A DNA stretch of 64,000 bases from Thecamonas trahens ATCC 50062 (GCF_000142905.1 NW_013657623.1:183337-247336), one strand, 5' to 3'. Shown: positions 1 to 9,702, numbered from the stretch's first letter. Notes: generated by a model from the letters alone, not told the origin. A program made the numbers and translations.

Positions 1-39
1 TACCCCACCCCCATACCCTACCCCACCCACCCACCCGCC

Positions 40-2838
40 ATGAGGATAGTCTGCCCAGTGGCTGTTGCCATGGTCCTGGTCATGGTGGTGTCTGTGTCCA
101 CACGGTCGGCGGCTGCACTGGCGCCCGACGACCGGACAGAGGCCAACACGCTGCACTTTGTGTACGGAGTCGAGTGCTCGGCGTATATGGACTGGCAGGC
201 TGTGGCCTTTGAGGCCTCGTTCCGTGCTGTGGGGCAAGAGGGCAAGCTGACTCGGCTGATGGCCTGTGATGATCCGGAGATGGTGACGTCGGCAGAAGAG
301 CTCGGGCTGGTCTCGGAGACATGGGTTCATCCTCGCGCGGCTCGTCATCCAAAGTCGGGCGACTACTACTCGGCCTACAATAGGCCGTACGGCTTCCATC
401 ACTGGTTCCTGCATCATCCGCCGCAGGAGGAGATCATCATCATCTTTGATCCCGACATGTTCCTCCTCCGCCGCATTCTGCTTGAGGATCTGCCTCCGGT
501 CGAGGAACTCCGCGGCGCGCCCATGATGCAAGAGTACACTTACCTCGCCGAGCGGGGCTTTGTCAACGGCCTTCAGCGGTTCACCATGAATATCGACGCC
601 GCCCGCCCAGTCGGTGTCCCCATGTTCTTCCACCGCGACGATCTGCGCGTCCTCAACCCGTGGTGGTTTGTCGTCACCGAGATGGTTCGCGAGTCGGACA
701 TCAAGCACTTGACAGTACGCACCTGCTGCATCCCCCCCCCCTCCCCTCTCCCCCTCCCCCACTACTACTCACCCACCCCCCCCTTGTTCGATTTGTAGAA
801 GGACGCCGGATGGACATCCGAGATGTATGGCGGAACGTTTACACTGTCGGACCTTGGTCTTGTCCCGTCCGTCCACAAGAAGTTGATGGTGTACCCGTCG
901 TATTCACACGACCACTTTTACCCGTACTTTATGCACTGGGGCATCCTGCTCAAGCACGACAACATCGAGTTTGACAAGCACTACTACACCTCGCCGGACA
1001 AGTCGCTCATCTCGTGCGAGTACCGTGGATTCCCCGACTGGGGCCATGCACCGCCGGTTGTGTTTGACAAGGCTGACTCGTCGTCAGCCACATCATGCTA
1101 CGAGGCGCGCCGGCGCGGGACCGCCATCATCTTCCTCCACTTTATCGAAAAGTTCATCTACGAGGAGCGGGTCCGGCGCGGGTGCGACCACATCTCGCAC
1201 CACCCACCAGTGCCGGACGAGCCGCTCTGGTCCGACGACATCATGCCGTCGATTGACCGCGGGACCGGATGCCCGCTTCTCCCGCCACCCAACGCCGACC
1301 TGCTTCCTGACGCGCGCTACTGGACCCAGCCGTACCCGACACTCGAATACGATAGCGTAGCGCAGCGGCGGGTCATGGCGGCGTCGGCGCGGGTCAAAGC
1401 CGGGCCGCGAGTCACCTTTGCTTACCACGCCGAGTGCACGCCGCTCGGCGACCTCGCCTCGCTCGCGTTTGAGGGCTCGTACGCCGCCGTTGGACAGCCT
1501 CATCCGCTCCTGCGGCTGCTCTCGTGCTCGCCGTATGACACGCCGGCCGAGCTCGGACTGGCTACGTCGACAACCTTCCGCGAAAACTCGATGGAAAGCC
1601 ACCACTTGCTGGGAGCATGGGACGAGGCGTTCTCGCTGCCGTGGATTGTGGGCCACTGGCTCTCCAAGACGCGCGAGACCGAGAACGCCCAGCTCCCGAC
1701 TGGGCCCATTGTTGTCCTGGCGGCCGAGCCGGCGCTTCTTGTGCGACAGTGGGATGTCGAGGCGCTCATCGATCACCTGTCCGGCGCGGCGGAGCCAGCG
1801 CATGTCGCGCTCGCCGGCGCACCGATTGCCGCCGAGTGCCCGGCCGAGGTCGTGGGCGAGGCGTCCGTCCGCGAGCTCCTCGGCCGCTACACCAGCAATC
1901 CGCATCTACTCGCGCCGGCATGTCCCCCGTACATCATCCACGTTGACGATCTGCGCGACGTGGCTCAGGCGTGGATGGCGGCGCTGCGGGCACTGTCATC
2001 GCACAACGAGCCTGCGCTGATGCAGCACCGCCGCACGTACGGCTACATGATTGCGGTGGCCAACGTCGGGCTCAGCCACATGGCGCTCACCACCGACCTT
2101 GTCTTTACCCCGCATGCTCCGGTGTTTGTCTCCTCGTACCTGCCTGCGCCGCTGCTCGCGCTCCGGGACGGGTGCAACGCCCACGGCCCATCCGGCACGA
2201 CGTGGTCACTTTCGGCGCCGCCCTATTCGCCTGTCAACTGCGACGCGCCGTGGCCGCCGACCGACCTCAGCCCGAGCCTCTCGCTTGAAGCGCACGACGA
2301 AGGCTGTGATGAGGCGCGCCAGGAGCTGATGCTCTCGCTCTGTTCGGTCGTCATCAACTCGGTCGTGACCTCTGCGCGCACGTCGACGGCGCGGTGCAGC
2401 GATCATCGCAACAAGCTCGCGTCGCCCATTCCCGCCGACTTTGGGCAGTCAGACGCATTCTGGCGCCGTGCGGGTGAGACAATGGCCTGTCCCATCGATC
2501 CGTCGGACCCGCCGCTTGCGGTGGCAACCCACACAGAGGCGCCCACGCCGGTGACGACGCTGCGCCCCACCCCGCGCCCCACCCCGCGCCCCACCCCGCG
2601 CCCCACCGCCGCGCCAGCGCCGTCCCCCGCCGCCAGCGCTGCAGCCGGCGGCACGGTGCCGCGCTCGGATGCCAGCTCGCCGGATCCGCCGGCGGCAGCC
2701 TCTGGCTGGACCTTTTTCTCGGCCGTCACCTACCTCGTCATCGGCGGCGGCCTTGCGCTCTGTCTCGAGAGAGCCTTCCGCATCGGCTATCGCGTGTACG
2801 AGAAGCGTCGGCTCCGTGCCCGCTACAAGCTTCCTTGA
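40..2838 (+). CDS. Peptidyl serine alpha-galactosyltransferase-like glycosyltransferase (two-domain, C-terminal TM)
   Basis: Two exons, 40-714 and 799-2838, give a 904-residue protein. Residues 1-26 look like a signal peptide. The N-terminal catalytic-like domain carries the pattern of plant peptidyl-serine galactosyltransferase (SERGT/HPAT group): an early F-x-V-E-C-S motif, then RHPKSGDYYSAYNRP, then the DPD (D137-x-D139) metal/nucleotide-sugar motif. A second, diverged copy of the domain starts near residue 425 (F-x-Y-H-A-E-C-T ... RLLSCS). Then come four TPRP repeats and one TM helix near residues 855-875 with a basic cytoplasmic tail, so the protein is probably a type I ER/Golgi enzyme. 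Plant SGT1 also has a duplicated domain and a C-terminal TM. The acceptor cannot be read from sequence; Ser/Hyp-rich proteins are the family expectation. The start is the first ATG, in a C-rich leader. Confidence 0.72.
715..798 (+). other. Intron 1 of the galactosyltransferase-like gene (84 nt)
   Basis: The donor is GTACGCACC and the acceptor TTTGTAG, with a C-rich pyrimidine stretch between. Without removal the reading frame stops at 798. With removal the frame runs on in phase 0 from ...KHLT to KDAGWTSEMYGG. Confidence 0.88.
2563..2610 (+). repeat. 12-bp coding tandem repeat (four units, TPRP)
   Basis: Four tandem copies of CGCCCCACCCCG, the last imperfect, encode a TPRP stalk just before the C-terminal membrane segment of the glycosyltransferase. 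Confidence 0.85.
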
Positions 2839-2935
2839 ACCTCGTCCTGGGCATACCCATCCCCTCTCCCACTCCATCACCCCCCATGGCCCATACTCTG
2901 ATCCCCATCAGCCCTCCTCCGATGACCGTCCCCGC

Positions 2936-2959
2936 AAACCCAAACCCAAACCCAAACCC
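2936..2959 (+). repeat. Short (AAACCC)4 repeat
   Basis: Four perfect AAACCC units lie in the 216-bp spacer between two genes. They resemble telomere-like hexamers but are too short to argue for a telomere origin. Confidence 0.6.
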
Positions 2960-3054
2960 AATCCATCCATCCCTCGTCGTCCTCCTCCCCCCCCCCCCTC
3001 ACCCACCCAGATTGATACCAGGATCCATCACACCACCACCACCACCACATCCCC

Positions 3055-5088
3055 ATGAACAAGCGCGAACGCTCTCCCTCAGAAAGCTCTCCGGCCGGCC
3101 CGTCCAAGCGCACCCGCCCACTGACGACGGCGGCGACAACGACGACGACGACGACGACGACGACGGCAAGCACTGGAGCTGGTGGTGGCCGTGAGGTGGT
3201 GGTGCCGGCCAAGGGCATCTCGCTCGAAGCTGGCGTGGCTGCAGCAGTGCGTGCGGCGGGAGCAGCCATCACAGCCGTCGATGCCGTGGACGAGTCGGAG
3301 GACCATGCCGAGGCCATCAATGCGCTCACCTACCTCCTCCTCGAGCTGCCCACGCCGGTCAGGGAGGCGTTCTTCACCGCCGTCAACGACTTTATGCCCG
3401 ATCTCGATGTCGACTTTGAATCGGCGGCGGCGGAGGATGCCTGGGCTGCTGCCCGTGCTCTGGTCCCGGGCGGTCTGGTGGAAAAGGTGGCCATGCTCAA
3501 GGTGCTCGACGTCGAGGCTGTCAAGGAAGAGTTCGAGTCGGCTACGCCCTTTGCCAGGGCCGTCGTCCCCGAGTTCATCCCGCATCCGGGCGCCTACGCC
3601 GGTCTGGTGGGCGAGGTGCGGAAGATGATCGGCTTTGAGCCAAAGAGCAACGATCTGTATGACTTTCTGCAGTCGGACGAGCTGGCCAACCTCAACACGG
3701 CATCAGGCTACGTGTGGCTGACCAAGCTCCGCGACGCCATCTACGCACCCGACTTTCTGCAGGCTATGACGGCGGTGACCGGCATCGAGTTTGATCCGAC
3801 CTGTGTCGACATGCACGCGCTCTGCTTCCAGGACGGCGACTATCTTGCCCTCCACGACGACAACATGCCCGGCCGCCGCGTCGCCTTTATCCTCTACCTT
3901 GTTGACGACGACTGGAGCGAGGCTGATGGTGGTGCGCTCGAGCTGTACACCGCTACCGGCGAGGGCACTCCGGATCTGGCCCCGGTGCCGTGCCCGGTGG
4001 CCTCGATCTTGCCGGCAGCCAACACCTTCTCGTTCTTTGCCGTCAGCCACACCTCGTACCACGCCGTGGCGCAGGTGACCGGCGGGCGGCCGCGCCTCTC
4101 GGTCTCGGGCTGGCTCCACGGCCGCTCGCTGACGCCCAAGCTCCCGCGTCCGGCGGCCGCCATGGTGTACTCTGCGCTGACGGCCTCGCACCCGCTGGCC
4201 GGCATTGTCGCTCGCGAGTACCTCTCCCCAGCCCGCGCCGCCTCCATCGCCGCAGCCTTTGGCGAGAACTCGGTCATCTCGCTGCCGGGCTTCTTTGAGC
4301 CCGAGGCGGCGGCGGCGCTGTCGTTCCCGGGCAAGGACGCGGTGGTCGACGTCCCGCCCGACCGCGGCACGTACCTCTCCGCGCCGGTCGATGCCAGCAG
4401 CTCTGACCCGGCCAAGATTGTGGCCAGCGCCGAGTTTGGCGCGCTCCTCTCGGCCATGACTGGCCTTGAGCTCACCCGCGTCTCTTCCATCGCCAAGCGC
4501 TCGTTCTTTGCCGGCCATCACACCCTGCTCTCCGATGAGGGCAAGGGCGGCGATGATGCCCCGTCCGGCGGCCTCGACATGTACCTCGACTTTTCGACTC
4601 TACCGCGGATCGAGCTCGCGCCGCGCCCGGCAAGCCTGCTCCCGCTCACGAAGCGATCCGATGCTGCGTACGTGCTGGCGGCACATCTGTCGGGCGTCGC
4701 TGACGACGGCGACAACTTTGACGACGACTTTGGCGACGACGACGCTGCTGGCAACCAAGCTGGCGAGAATGGTGACGACGGCGAGAGCGAGAGCGAGGCT
4801 GGCAGCGACGATGGTGGCATCGAAGCCGGGCCTGGCATCGCCGAGCGGGTTCCGCCTGGATCTGTGGTGTACATGTCCGAGGACGAGGTGCTCTTCTCAC
4901 TCCCGCCGGCGTACAACACGCTGCATTTGGTGTACCGGGCGGCGCCCGAGGCGGCGAACGAGGAGGAGCAGGAGGACGACGACGAGGAGGAGCCGATCAA
5001 GGTCATGTCGTTTGTCAAGTACGTGACCATGCATGCCGGACGTTGCAACGCACGGCACGACGTGGTTGCGGTGTACGCTGAGGCGTAG
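3055..5088 (+). CDS. OGFOD1: OGFOD1/Tpa1-type 2-oxoglutarate- and Fe(II)-dependent prolyl hydroxylase
   Basis: The protein is 677 residues. The family hydroxylates a conserved proline of ribosomal protein uS12 and so tunes translational decoding and termination. The catalytic domain (about residues 165-365) shows C-F-Q-D-G-D-Y-L-A-L-H267-D-D269, followed by RRVAFILYLVDDDW and GGALELY, then H336 (S-Y-H-A-V) and R347 in RPRLSVSGW. These are the Fe-binding HxD...H triad and the 2-oxoglutarate arginine. A second, degenerate oxygenase-like half follows, as in OGFOD1 and yeast Tpa1, with an acidic D/E-rich insert near residues 550-590. The basic N-terminal start (MNKRERSPSESS) looks nuclear. It ends 45 bp from the convergent neighbour. 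Confidence 0.85.
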   Translation: MNKRERSPSESSPAGPSKRTRPLTTAATTTTTTTTTTASTGAGGGREVVVPAKGISLEAGVAAAVRAAGAAITAVDAVDESEDHAEAINALTYLLLELPTPVREAFFTAVNDFMPDLDVDFESAAAEDAWAAARALVPGGLVEKVAMLKVLDVEAVKEEFESATPFARAVVPEFIPHPGAYAGLVGEVRKMIGFEPKSNDLYDFLQSDELANLNTASGYVWLTKLRDAIYAPDFLQAMTAVTGIEFDPTCVDMHALCFQDGDYLALHDDNMPGRRVAFILYLVDDDWSEADGGALELYTATGEGTPDLAPVPCPVASILPAANTFSFFAVSHTSYHAVAQVTGGRPRLSVSGWLHGRSLTPKLPRPAAAMVYSALTASHPLAGIVAREYLSPARAASIAAAFGENSVISLPGFFEPEAAAALSFPGKDAVVDVPPDRGTYLSAPVDASSSDPAKIVASAEFGALLSAMTGLELTRVSSIAKRSFFAGHHTLLSDEGKGGDDAPSGGLDMYLDFSTLPRIELAPRPASLLPLTKRSDAAYVLAAHLSGVADDGDNFDDDFGDDDAAGNQAGENGDDGESESEAGSDDGGIEAGPGIAERVPPGSVVYMSEDEVLFSLPPAYNTLHLVYRAAPEAANEEEQEDDDEEEPIKVMSFVKYVTMHAGRCNARHDVVAVYAEA

Positions 5089-5133
5089 CGTGGTTCTTTA
5101 TGTTCATGGCGCGCTTGACTCGGGGCAGTCGGG

Positions 5134-7557
5134 TCAGGACGCGCGCGACTTGATGGTAAACCGGTTGGAGGTTGCGGCAAAGACGGTGCCGCGTCGCGGG
5201 TCGGTGGTGTCGAAGGCGACGACGTGGAGGTAGGCGGACTTGTTCTTGTACTCGGCCGACTTGACGAGTTTGGAGGCCTGGACGTCGATGGTGTGGCGGA
5301 GGGAGGCGACCGAGTTGGGCGGCGACGGGAGAGAGCTGACGGGGATCTCGACATACGGCTGGGTCCACGACGACTTTGCCCGCTCGCCGGAGCACTTGAT
5401 GGGGATGGGGACGTCGCCGGCGGGCTCGACGAGCCAGAGCGAGACGACGAGCCGGGTTGTGAGCGGGTTGAAGCGCTCGGCGCCACCGGCACCAAAGGCC
5501 AGCGAGCTGACGCCGACAAGCTCAGCGGTGGAGTAGCGGTCCTGCCCGATAGCGGCGGCGGCGACAACGAGCGAGACAGTGGGCACGCCAGCTGCGAGCG
5601 GCGTGGCTGGCGAGAGGATGGGCGGCGGCGGGACGGCAGCGAGGTTGTTGGCGTTCTTGGCAAACCGGGGATTGATGGCAACGTCGGAGAGCTCGACGCT
5701 CGGCACACCGTCGAGAGCGGTAAAGGCGCCGGTGTGCTTGTCAACGGTACCGACAATGACGACGAGCTCGCAGCGGGCGTCGGCGTCGAGAATCCGGACG
5801 TAGCCCGGCGAGCCGCGGACGAGGATGACTGGGAGAAGCGCGCGCCAGCCGTCAGAGGCGGCAGTGAGCGGAGTCTCGAGGAAGACCTTGGGCACCTTGT
5901 CGTGGACCGAGAGCTTGAGATGGACGACCGGGGCCGAGGGCGGCGGTGGCGACGAGGTGTAGGCGGCGATGCCGCAGTGGGAGGCGGCGATGGCGACACG
6001 ACAGACGAGCGAAGCGCCTGCGGCGGTGGCGGCGGCAATCTGCGCCTCAAGCGTGGCCGAGCGGGCAAGCGCGAGTTCGACGTTTGTAAAGGTTCGCGGG
6101 TAGAGCTCGTGGGTGGCGGACCGCCAGTGGACGGCGAGGGTGAGTGGCTCGAGGTAGACGAGCTGGGCGCAAACGACGCGGCGGAGCTGGGCCTTGAGAG
6201 CGGCAATGTGGTTGTGGACGAGGGAGAGGGCGCCGGGCTTGTTGGCACAGATGGTAAACTGCATCCAGTCGCGTGGGCCAAAGCTCGGCAGCTTGCGGAA
6301 GGGCCAGTCGTGGCGGGAGAGGCCCATGTTGCGAGCCAGGCCCTGCGAGGCGGTGTTGGCCGGCGAGATGGTAGCGCCAAAGGCGCACTTGCCGTTGAAA
6401 AACGGCACGCGGCGGGCAGCGAGCAGGTGGTCGAGAATGTAGACAAAGGCCTCGGTGGCGAGCTTGCGACGCCAATGCTCGTTGAAGAGCAGGATGGCGG
6501 TCTCGACGATGACGGCCTTGGGCTCAAAGTACTTGCCAGCGTTGAAGCCGACGGCACCTAGCACCTTTTCACCGCCAAAGGTGGCGGCGGTCCGGTCCAT
6601 CATCAGCCACCACGAGAGGTCGCCTTTGACGGCGCGGGCATGCCAGCGCTTGAACGATCGGGAGGCCTTTTCACGCGCAGCCTCGGGCTCGAGCACTCCG
6701 TTATCGTAGTGCTTCATGACGCACGGGTCCATGAACAGCTGGCTCAGTGCGTTGACTGCCATTTCACACTGCTCGGGCGTCTCGAGCGCCTCAAACGGAA
6801 CGCACAGCATGCGATCGGTGACCACCACCTTGGGGTTTTCAAACAGCCACGACGAATCGGATGGCGCCGAGCTCGATGACGCCTGCACGCCCAGAGTATT
6901 GCCGTCGCGGCCGCCAGCTGCCGAGATCGAGGCGAGTTGCGGCTCGGGCAGGGGCGTGCTGGACTCGACCCTGTCAATCGAGGGCTCGCCGGGCGCGGCA
7001 AACGGGTCAGCGAGCTCATAGTCGATGCCGGACGGTAGCTCAACATCGAGTGCGGGCGGAGGCGGCAGCGAGTCGCGGAAGCGGTTGAAGGGCGAGAAGG
7101 GCTCCGGCTCGAGAAAGAGCGCAGTCGGATTCGATGGCGAGGGTGGGAGGACAACGTCGAGCGGAGACGGCGCGAGCGGAGTGGTGGATGACGTCGCAGA
7201 GGTAGCCGATGCGGTGGGCTCAGCGGTGGTGACAGTGGTAGCGGCAGATGCGAGAGGCGGCGGAAAGCCCTCAAAGTCGTCGGCATTGAGCATTTCCATG
7301 AGATTGTATGTGGTACCACAGCCATAGCCATAGTCCACATCCAGCGGATTGGCATGGAGGACAGGGAAGGTTGGCAGAGGTCCGGGCATGGGCAGAGTGC
7401 CGATGAGGTTGCTGACGTAGGCCGGAGGGAGTGCCGACATGCCGCCTCCTGCTCCTCCGCTGCCACTGCCACTGCTTGGGCTGGGGAAGACCAACTGTGG
7501 GAGTGAGGGCCCGGCGCTGCCTGTTGTCCGTGCGCGTTTTGTCCGGTGCTTGTCCAT
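5134..7557 (-). CDS. Protein with GNAT-like acetyltransferase segment and unknown C-terminal beta-rich domain
   Basis: The protein is 807 residues. The open frame extends further upstream, but only through poly-C and CA-repeat sequence, so I start at MDKHRTKRARTT, whose basic run could be a nuclear localisation signal. Residues about 20-240 are low-complexity, rich in Pro, Ser and Ala. The middle (about 250-420) has the order of GNAT elements: a strand with AVIVETAILLF, then EHWRRKLATEAFVYILDHLL where the acetyl-CoA loop would be, then NTASQGLARNMGL. The usual R-x-x-G-x-G is replaced by RRKLAT, so activity is doubtful. The C-terminal 300 residues are beta-rich and unrecognised, ending SNRFTIKSRAS. 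Transcription converges on the hydroxylase gene. Confidence 0.6.
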   Translation of the reverse strand: MDKHRTKRARTTGSAGPSLPQLVFPSPSSGSGSGGAGGGMSALPPAYVSNLIGTLPMPGPLPTFPVLHANPLDVDYGYGCGTTYNLMEMLNADDFEGFPPPLASAATTVTTAEPTASATSATSSTTPLAPSPLDVVLPPSPSNPTALFLEPEPFSPFNRFRDSLPPPPALDVELPSGIDYELADPFAAPGEPSIDRVESSTPLPEPQLASISAAGGRDGNTLGVQASSSSAPSDSSWLFENPKVVVTDRMLCVPFEALETPEQCEMAVNALSQLFMDPCVMKHYDNGVLEPEAAREKASRSFKRWHARAVKGDLSWWLMMDRTAATFGGEKVLGAVGFNAGKYFEPKAVIVETAILLFNEHWRRKLATEAFVYILDHLLAARRVPFFNGKCAFGATISPANTASQGLARNMGLSRHDWPFRKLPSFGPRDWMQFTICANKPGALSLVHNHIAALKAQLRRVVCAQLVYLEPLTLAVHWRSATHELYPRTFTNVELALARSATLEAQIAAATAAGASLVCRVAIAASHCGIAAYTSSPPPPSAPVVHLKLSVHDKVPKVFLETPLTAASDGWRALLPVILVRGSPGYVRILDADARCELVVIVGTVDKHTGAFTALDGVPSVELSDVAINPRFAKNANNLAAVPPPPILSPATPLAAGVPTVSLVVAAAAIGQDRYSTAELVGVSSLAFGAGGAERFNPLTTRLVVSLWLVEPAGDVPIPIKCSGERAKSSWTQPYVEIPVSSLPSPPNSVASLRHTIDVQASKLVKSAEYKNKSAYLHVVAFDTTDPRRGTVFAATSNRFTIKSRAS

Positions 7558-8192
7558 GGCTGGCGAGGCGGGGTGGGGGAAGGGGGGGAAGGGGGGGGGG
7601 GGGGTAGGAGGGGTGGAGGAGTGATGGCACGTGTCGCGGTGGTGTTGAAGGTGGAGGAGTGATGGCACGTGTCGCGGTGGTGTTGAAGAGTGGCTGGCGG
7701 CGGGGGGTTTTCTATTATCTTTTTTTCGTCGCATTTGTGACCCCATTGCGTCACACTGGTTGATCTCTGCGTACATGGGAGGGCAATACCAGGGGGTGAC
7801 GAGACTTTCATGGGAGGGAGTGGAAGGGAGAGATAAAGGCATGGGGTCAGGTGATTGGTGGGCGCTGGGGCTTGTACTGGTTGCATGCCGTGCGTGATGG
7901 CCCCTTGCAAGTGTGTGTGAAGGCAAACACTCGATCGGGATGGGGTTTTGGGGGATAGGGATGACAGATTGGGTGCGTGTGTCCACGTAGGTTTGTACGT
8001 GTGTGTGGAAAGGGGGAGGGGGGGGGGGGGGGGGGGGGCGAGCGGCTGCCTCTGTGTGCCCTTTGTTGTTGTTTTTTCGGGCCAAAGTGTGACGTTTAAG
8101 TCGCAAACGACACGACCATCAGACAACGGCTAACGACGGCAGGAGAAACCAGGAGAGAGACATACTTGACTCTCTGCCGCAAGACAACAACG
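7558..8192. other. Divergent intergenic region (635 bp)
   Basis: This spacer separates divergent genes. It holds a C-rich leader for the minus gene (poly-G on the plus strand, 7581-7604), a 38-bp tandem duplication (7613-7688) and a G homopolymer at about 8010-8037. I see no RNA gene. Confidence 0.5.
7613..7688. repeat. Perfect 38-bp tandem duplication containing CACGTG
   Basis: Units 7613-7650 and 7651-7688 are identical. Each contains the palindrome CACGTG (E-box/G-box type). The pair lies 56-131 bp upstream of the start of the minus-strand GNAT-like gene. Confidence 0.8.
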
Positions 8193-8933
8193 ATGGCACG
8201 CGTCAAGCAGAGTCTCGTCCGGAAGAACCGGTTCCCGACGGCCAACAAGACGCCGCGGATGGCTGCGCCGGCTGTTGCAGCGGCGGACGGAAAGGCGAGC
8301 AAGAAGAGGAGGAAGAGCAAGAAGGGCAAGGGCAAGGGCAAGAGAAGCAAGAAGCACAAGAAGAAGCGGGTGCGGGACGACGTCAGGGCGAGCGGGCGCG
8401 ATGGGGCTGCCGTTGCAGCCGACGGACTTCCCACCATCCGCGTCGACGCCGGTGCGACCAAGAGCTCGTCACCGCGAGCGAGGAAGAGCAACGGCAGCCA
8501 CGGCATTGAGAGCTGCGCGAGTGATGGACCGAGCCAGTCGGTGGCCACTCAAATCGGGCGGGGAGCCGGCGGAAGGATGGCGGCGCGCAAGGCCGCGCGG
8601 CCGGTCCGCAGCGCCAAGACCGCGGCGGGTGTGACCAAGCCGACGATGAGCAACCGTCCGGCGTCGGTGGCGCTTCGGGAGATCCGCAAGTACCAACGGT
8701 CAACGGATCTGCTCATCCGGCGGTTGCCTTTTGAACGGCTTGTCCGCGAGCTTGCGCAAGAGCTGATGCCGGATCTGCGGTTCAAGCCGCAGGCGCTGGC
8801 CACGCTGCAGGAGGCGAGCGAGGAGTACCTGGTCTCGCTGATGCAGGATACGAACCTCTGCGCCAATCATGGCAAGCGGGTGACAATCCAGCCCAAGGAC
8901 ATGCATCTTGCGATGCGGCTGAGCCGGCGGTAG
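8193..8933 (+). CDS. Divergent histone H3 variant with very long tail (cenH3/CENP-A candidate)
   Basis: The protein is 246 residues against about 136 for canonical H3. The N-terminus [12 protein letters not shown] echoes [11 protein letters not shown], but the tail is then about 150 residues long, Lys/Arg-rich ([17 protein letters not shown]), and keeps no clear K9/K27/K36 contexts. The last 90 residues are a complete H3 fold: [29 protein letters not shown], a loop 1 of canonical length ([15 protein letters not shown]) and [28 protein letters not shown]. It ends without RGERA. Canonical FQ after the loop is FK here. No histone-type 3' stem-loop follows, unlike the adjacent H3, which suggests replication-independent expression. 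It could be a centromeric H3 or a testis/variant-like H3; loop 1 is not lengthened as in human CENP-A. The start is the ATG at MARV; an upstream TTG extension was not used. Confidence 0.85.
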   Translation: MARVKQSLVRKNRFPTANKTPRMAAPAVAAADGKASKKRRKSKKGKGKGKRSKKHKKKRVRDDVRASGRDGAAVAADGLPTIRVDAGATKSSSPRARKSNGSHGIESCASDGPSQSVATQIGRGAGGRMAARKAARPVRSAKTAAGVTKPTMSNRPASVALREIRKYQRSTDLLIRRLPFERLVRELAQELMPDLRFKPQALATLQEASEEYLVSLMQDTNLCANHGKRVTIQPKDMHLAMRLSRR

Positions 8934-9073
8934 CAGCGACGCGGTCGGGTGGGGTTTTTAAAGAAGATCCATGAGTTGGGGTGGTTGGCGGCGGCGATGC
9001 AGCCATTGGGAGGAGGAAAAGGGCGTGGAAGGCGTTGATAGATGGGAAGGCAAGGAGATTGGTGGGGTGGGGT

Positions 9074-9144
9074 GTACGTGCATGTACGTACATGAAGAAA
9101 ATGTACGTACAGACGTGTACGTACAAATTTGTGTTTGTACGTAC
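9074..9144. promoter_or_regulatory. Cluster of GTACGTAC palindromes upstream of histone H3
   Basis: Perfect 8-bp palindromes GTACGTAC lie at 9084-9091, 9103-9110, 9117-9124 and 9137-9144, with an imperfect fifth (GTACGTGC) at 9074-9081. Start-to-start spacings are 19, 14 and 20 bp. The cluster ends 90 bp before the H3 ATG, just upstream of a TTAAAA at about 9167. This is the arrangement of a multi-site transcription factor platform, but the factor is unknown. Confidence 0.6.
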
Positions 9145-9234
9145 AAGCCGGACTGGCGGCGGAGGCTTAAAACCAGCGTCGCTTACGCGCAAGAGGGACA
9201 GATTGTCATCGGCATCCCATCCAAACACTTTAAC

Positions 9235-9648
9235 ATGGCTCGTACCAAGCAGACCGCCCGCAAGTCCGCCACCGGTGCCAAGGCACCGCGCAAGTCGCTC
9301 GCCACCAAGGCCGCCCGCAAGTCGGCGCCGGCCACCGGCGGCGTCAAGAAGGCCCACCGCTACCGCCCGGGTACCGTCGCTCTCCGTGAGATCCGCAAGT
9401 ACCAGAAGTCGACTGAGCTCCTCATCCGCCGCCTTCCGTTCCAGCGCCTCGTCCGTGAGCTCGCCCAGGAGTTCAAGGCTGACCTCCGCTTCCAGTCGTC
9501 GGCTATCGCCGCCCTCCAGGAGGCCACCGAGGCCTACCTCGTCTCGATCTTCGAGGACACCAACCTGTGCGCCATCCACGCCAAGCGTGTGACCATCATG
9601 GTCAAGGACCTCTCGCTCTCGCGCCGCATCCGTGGCGAGCGCGCCTAA
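9235..9648 (+). CDS. Histone H3 (canonical, replication-type)
   Basis: The protein is 137 residues and intronless. It forms the nucleosome core with H4. The tail keeps the modification contexts [10 protein letters not shown] (K4, K9, S10), TGAKAPRK (K14, K18-like), AARKSAP (K27) and GVKK (K36). The histone fold [26 protein letters not shown]...DLRFQSS is near-invariant. The C-terminus reads [16 protein letters not shown], where the usual protein has [16 protein letters not shown]: three substitutions in a normally invariant stretch. Codons are strongly biased (C/G at third positions), as expected for high expression. The 3' stem-loop at 9703-9718 supports non-polyadenylated, S-phase mRNA. Only the ATG at 9235 gives the true N-terminus; the upstream open frame is leader. 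Confidence 0.97.
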   Translation: MARTKQTARKSATGAKAPRKSLATKAARKSAPATGGVKKAHRYRPGTVALREIRKYQKSTELLIRRLPFQRLVRELAQEFKADLRFQSSAIAALQEATEAYLVSIFEDTNLCAIHAKRVTIMVKDLSLSRRIRGERA

Positions 9649-9702
9649 GCGTCTCTTTGCTGTCTTGGCTCGCCGAGATGGCATCCACCGCAACAACAAC
9701 CT

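Noticed and set aside
2936-2959. Interstitial telomere
   Set aside because: Only four AAACCC units in a C-rich spacer; chance or local slippage.
4518-6557. 679-codon minus-strand frame overlapping the hydroxylase
   Set aside because: Ser/Pro/Arg shadow; it crosses the ends of two better-supported genes.
5224-6561. 445-codon plus-strand open frame opposite the GNAT-like gene
   Set aside because: Charged low-complexity composition and no motif; mirror of the biased codons of the real minus-strand gene.
8971-9234. N-terminal extension of canonical H3
   Set aside because: In-frame but Trp/Gly/Val-rich leader containing the GTACGTAC array; H3 starts at MARTKQ.
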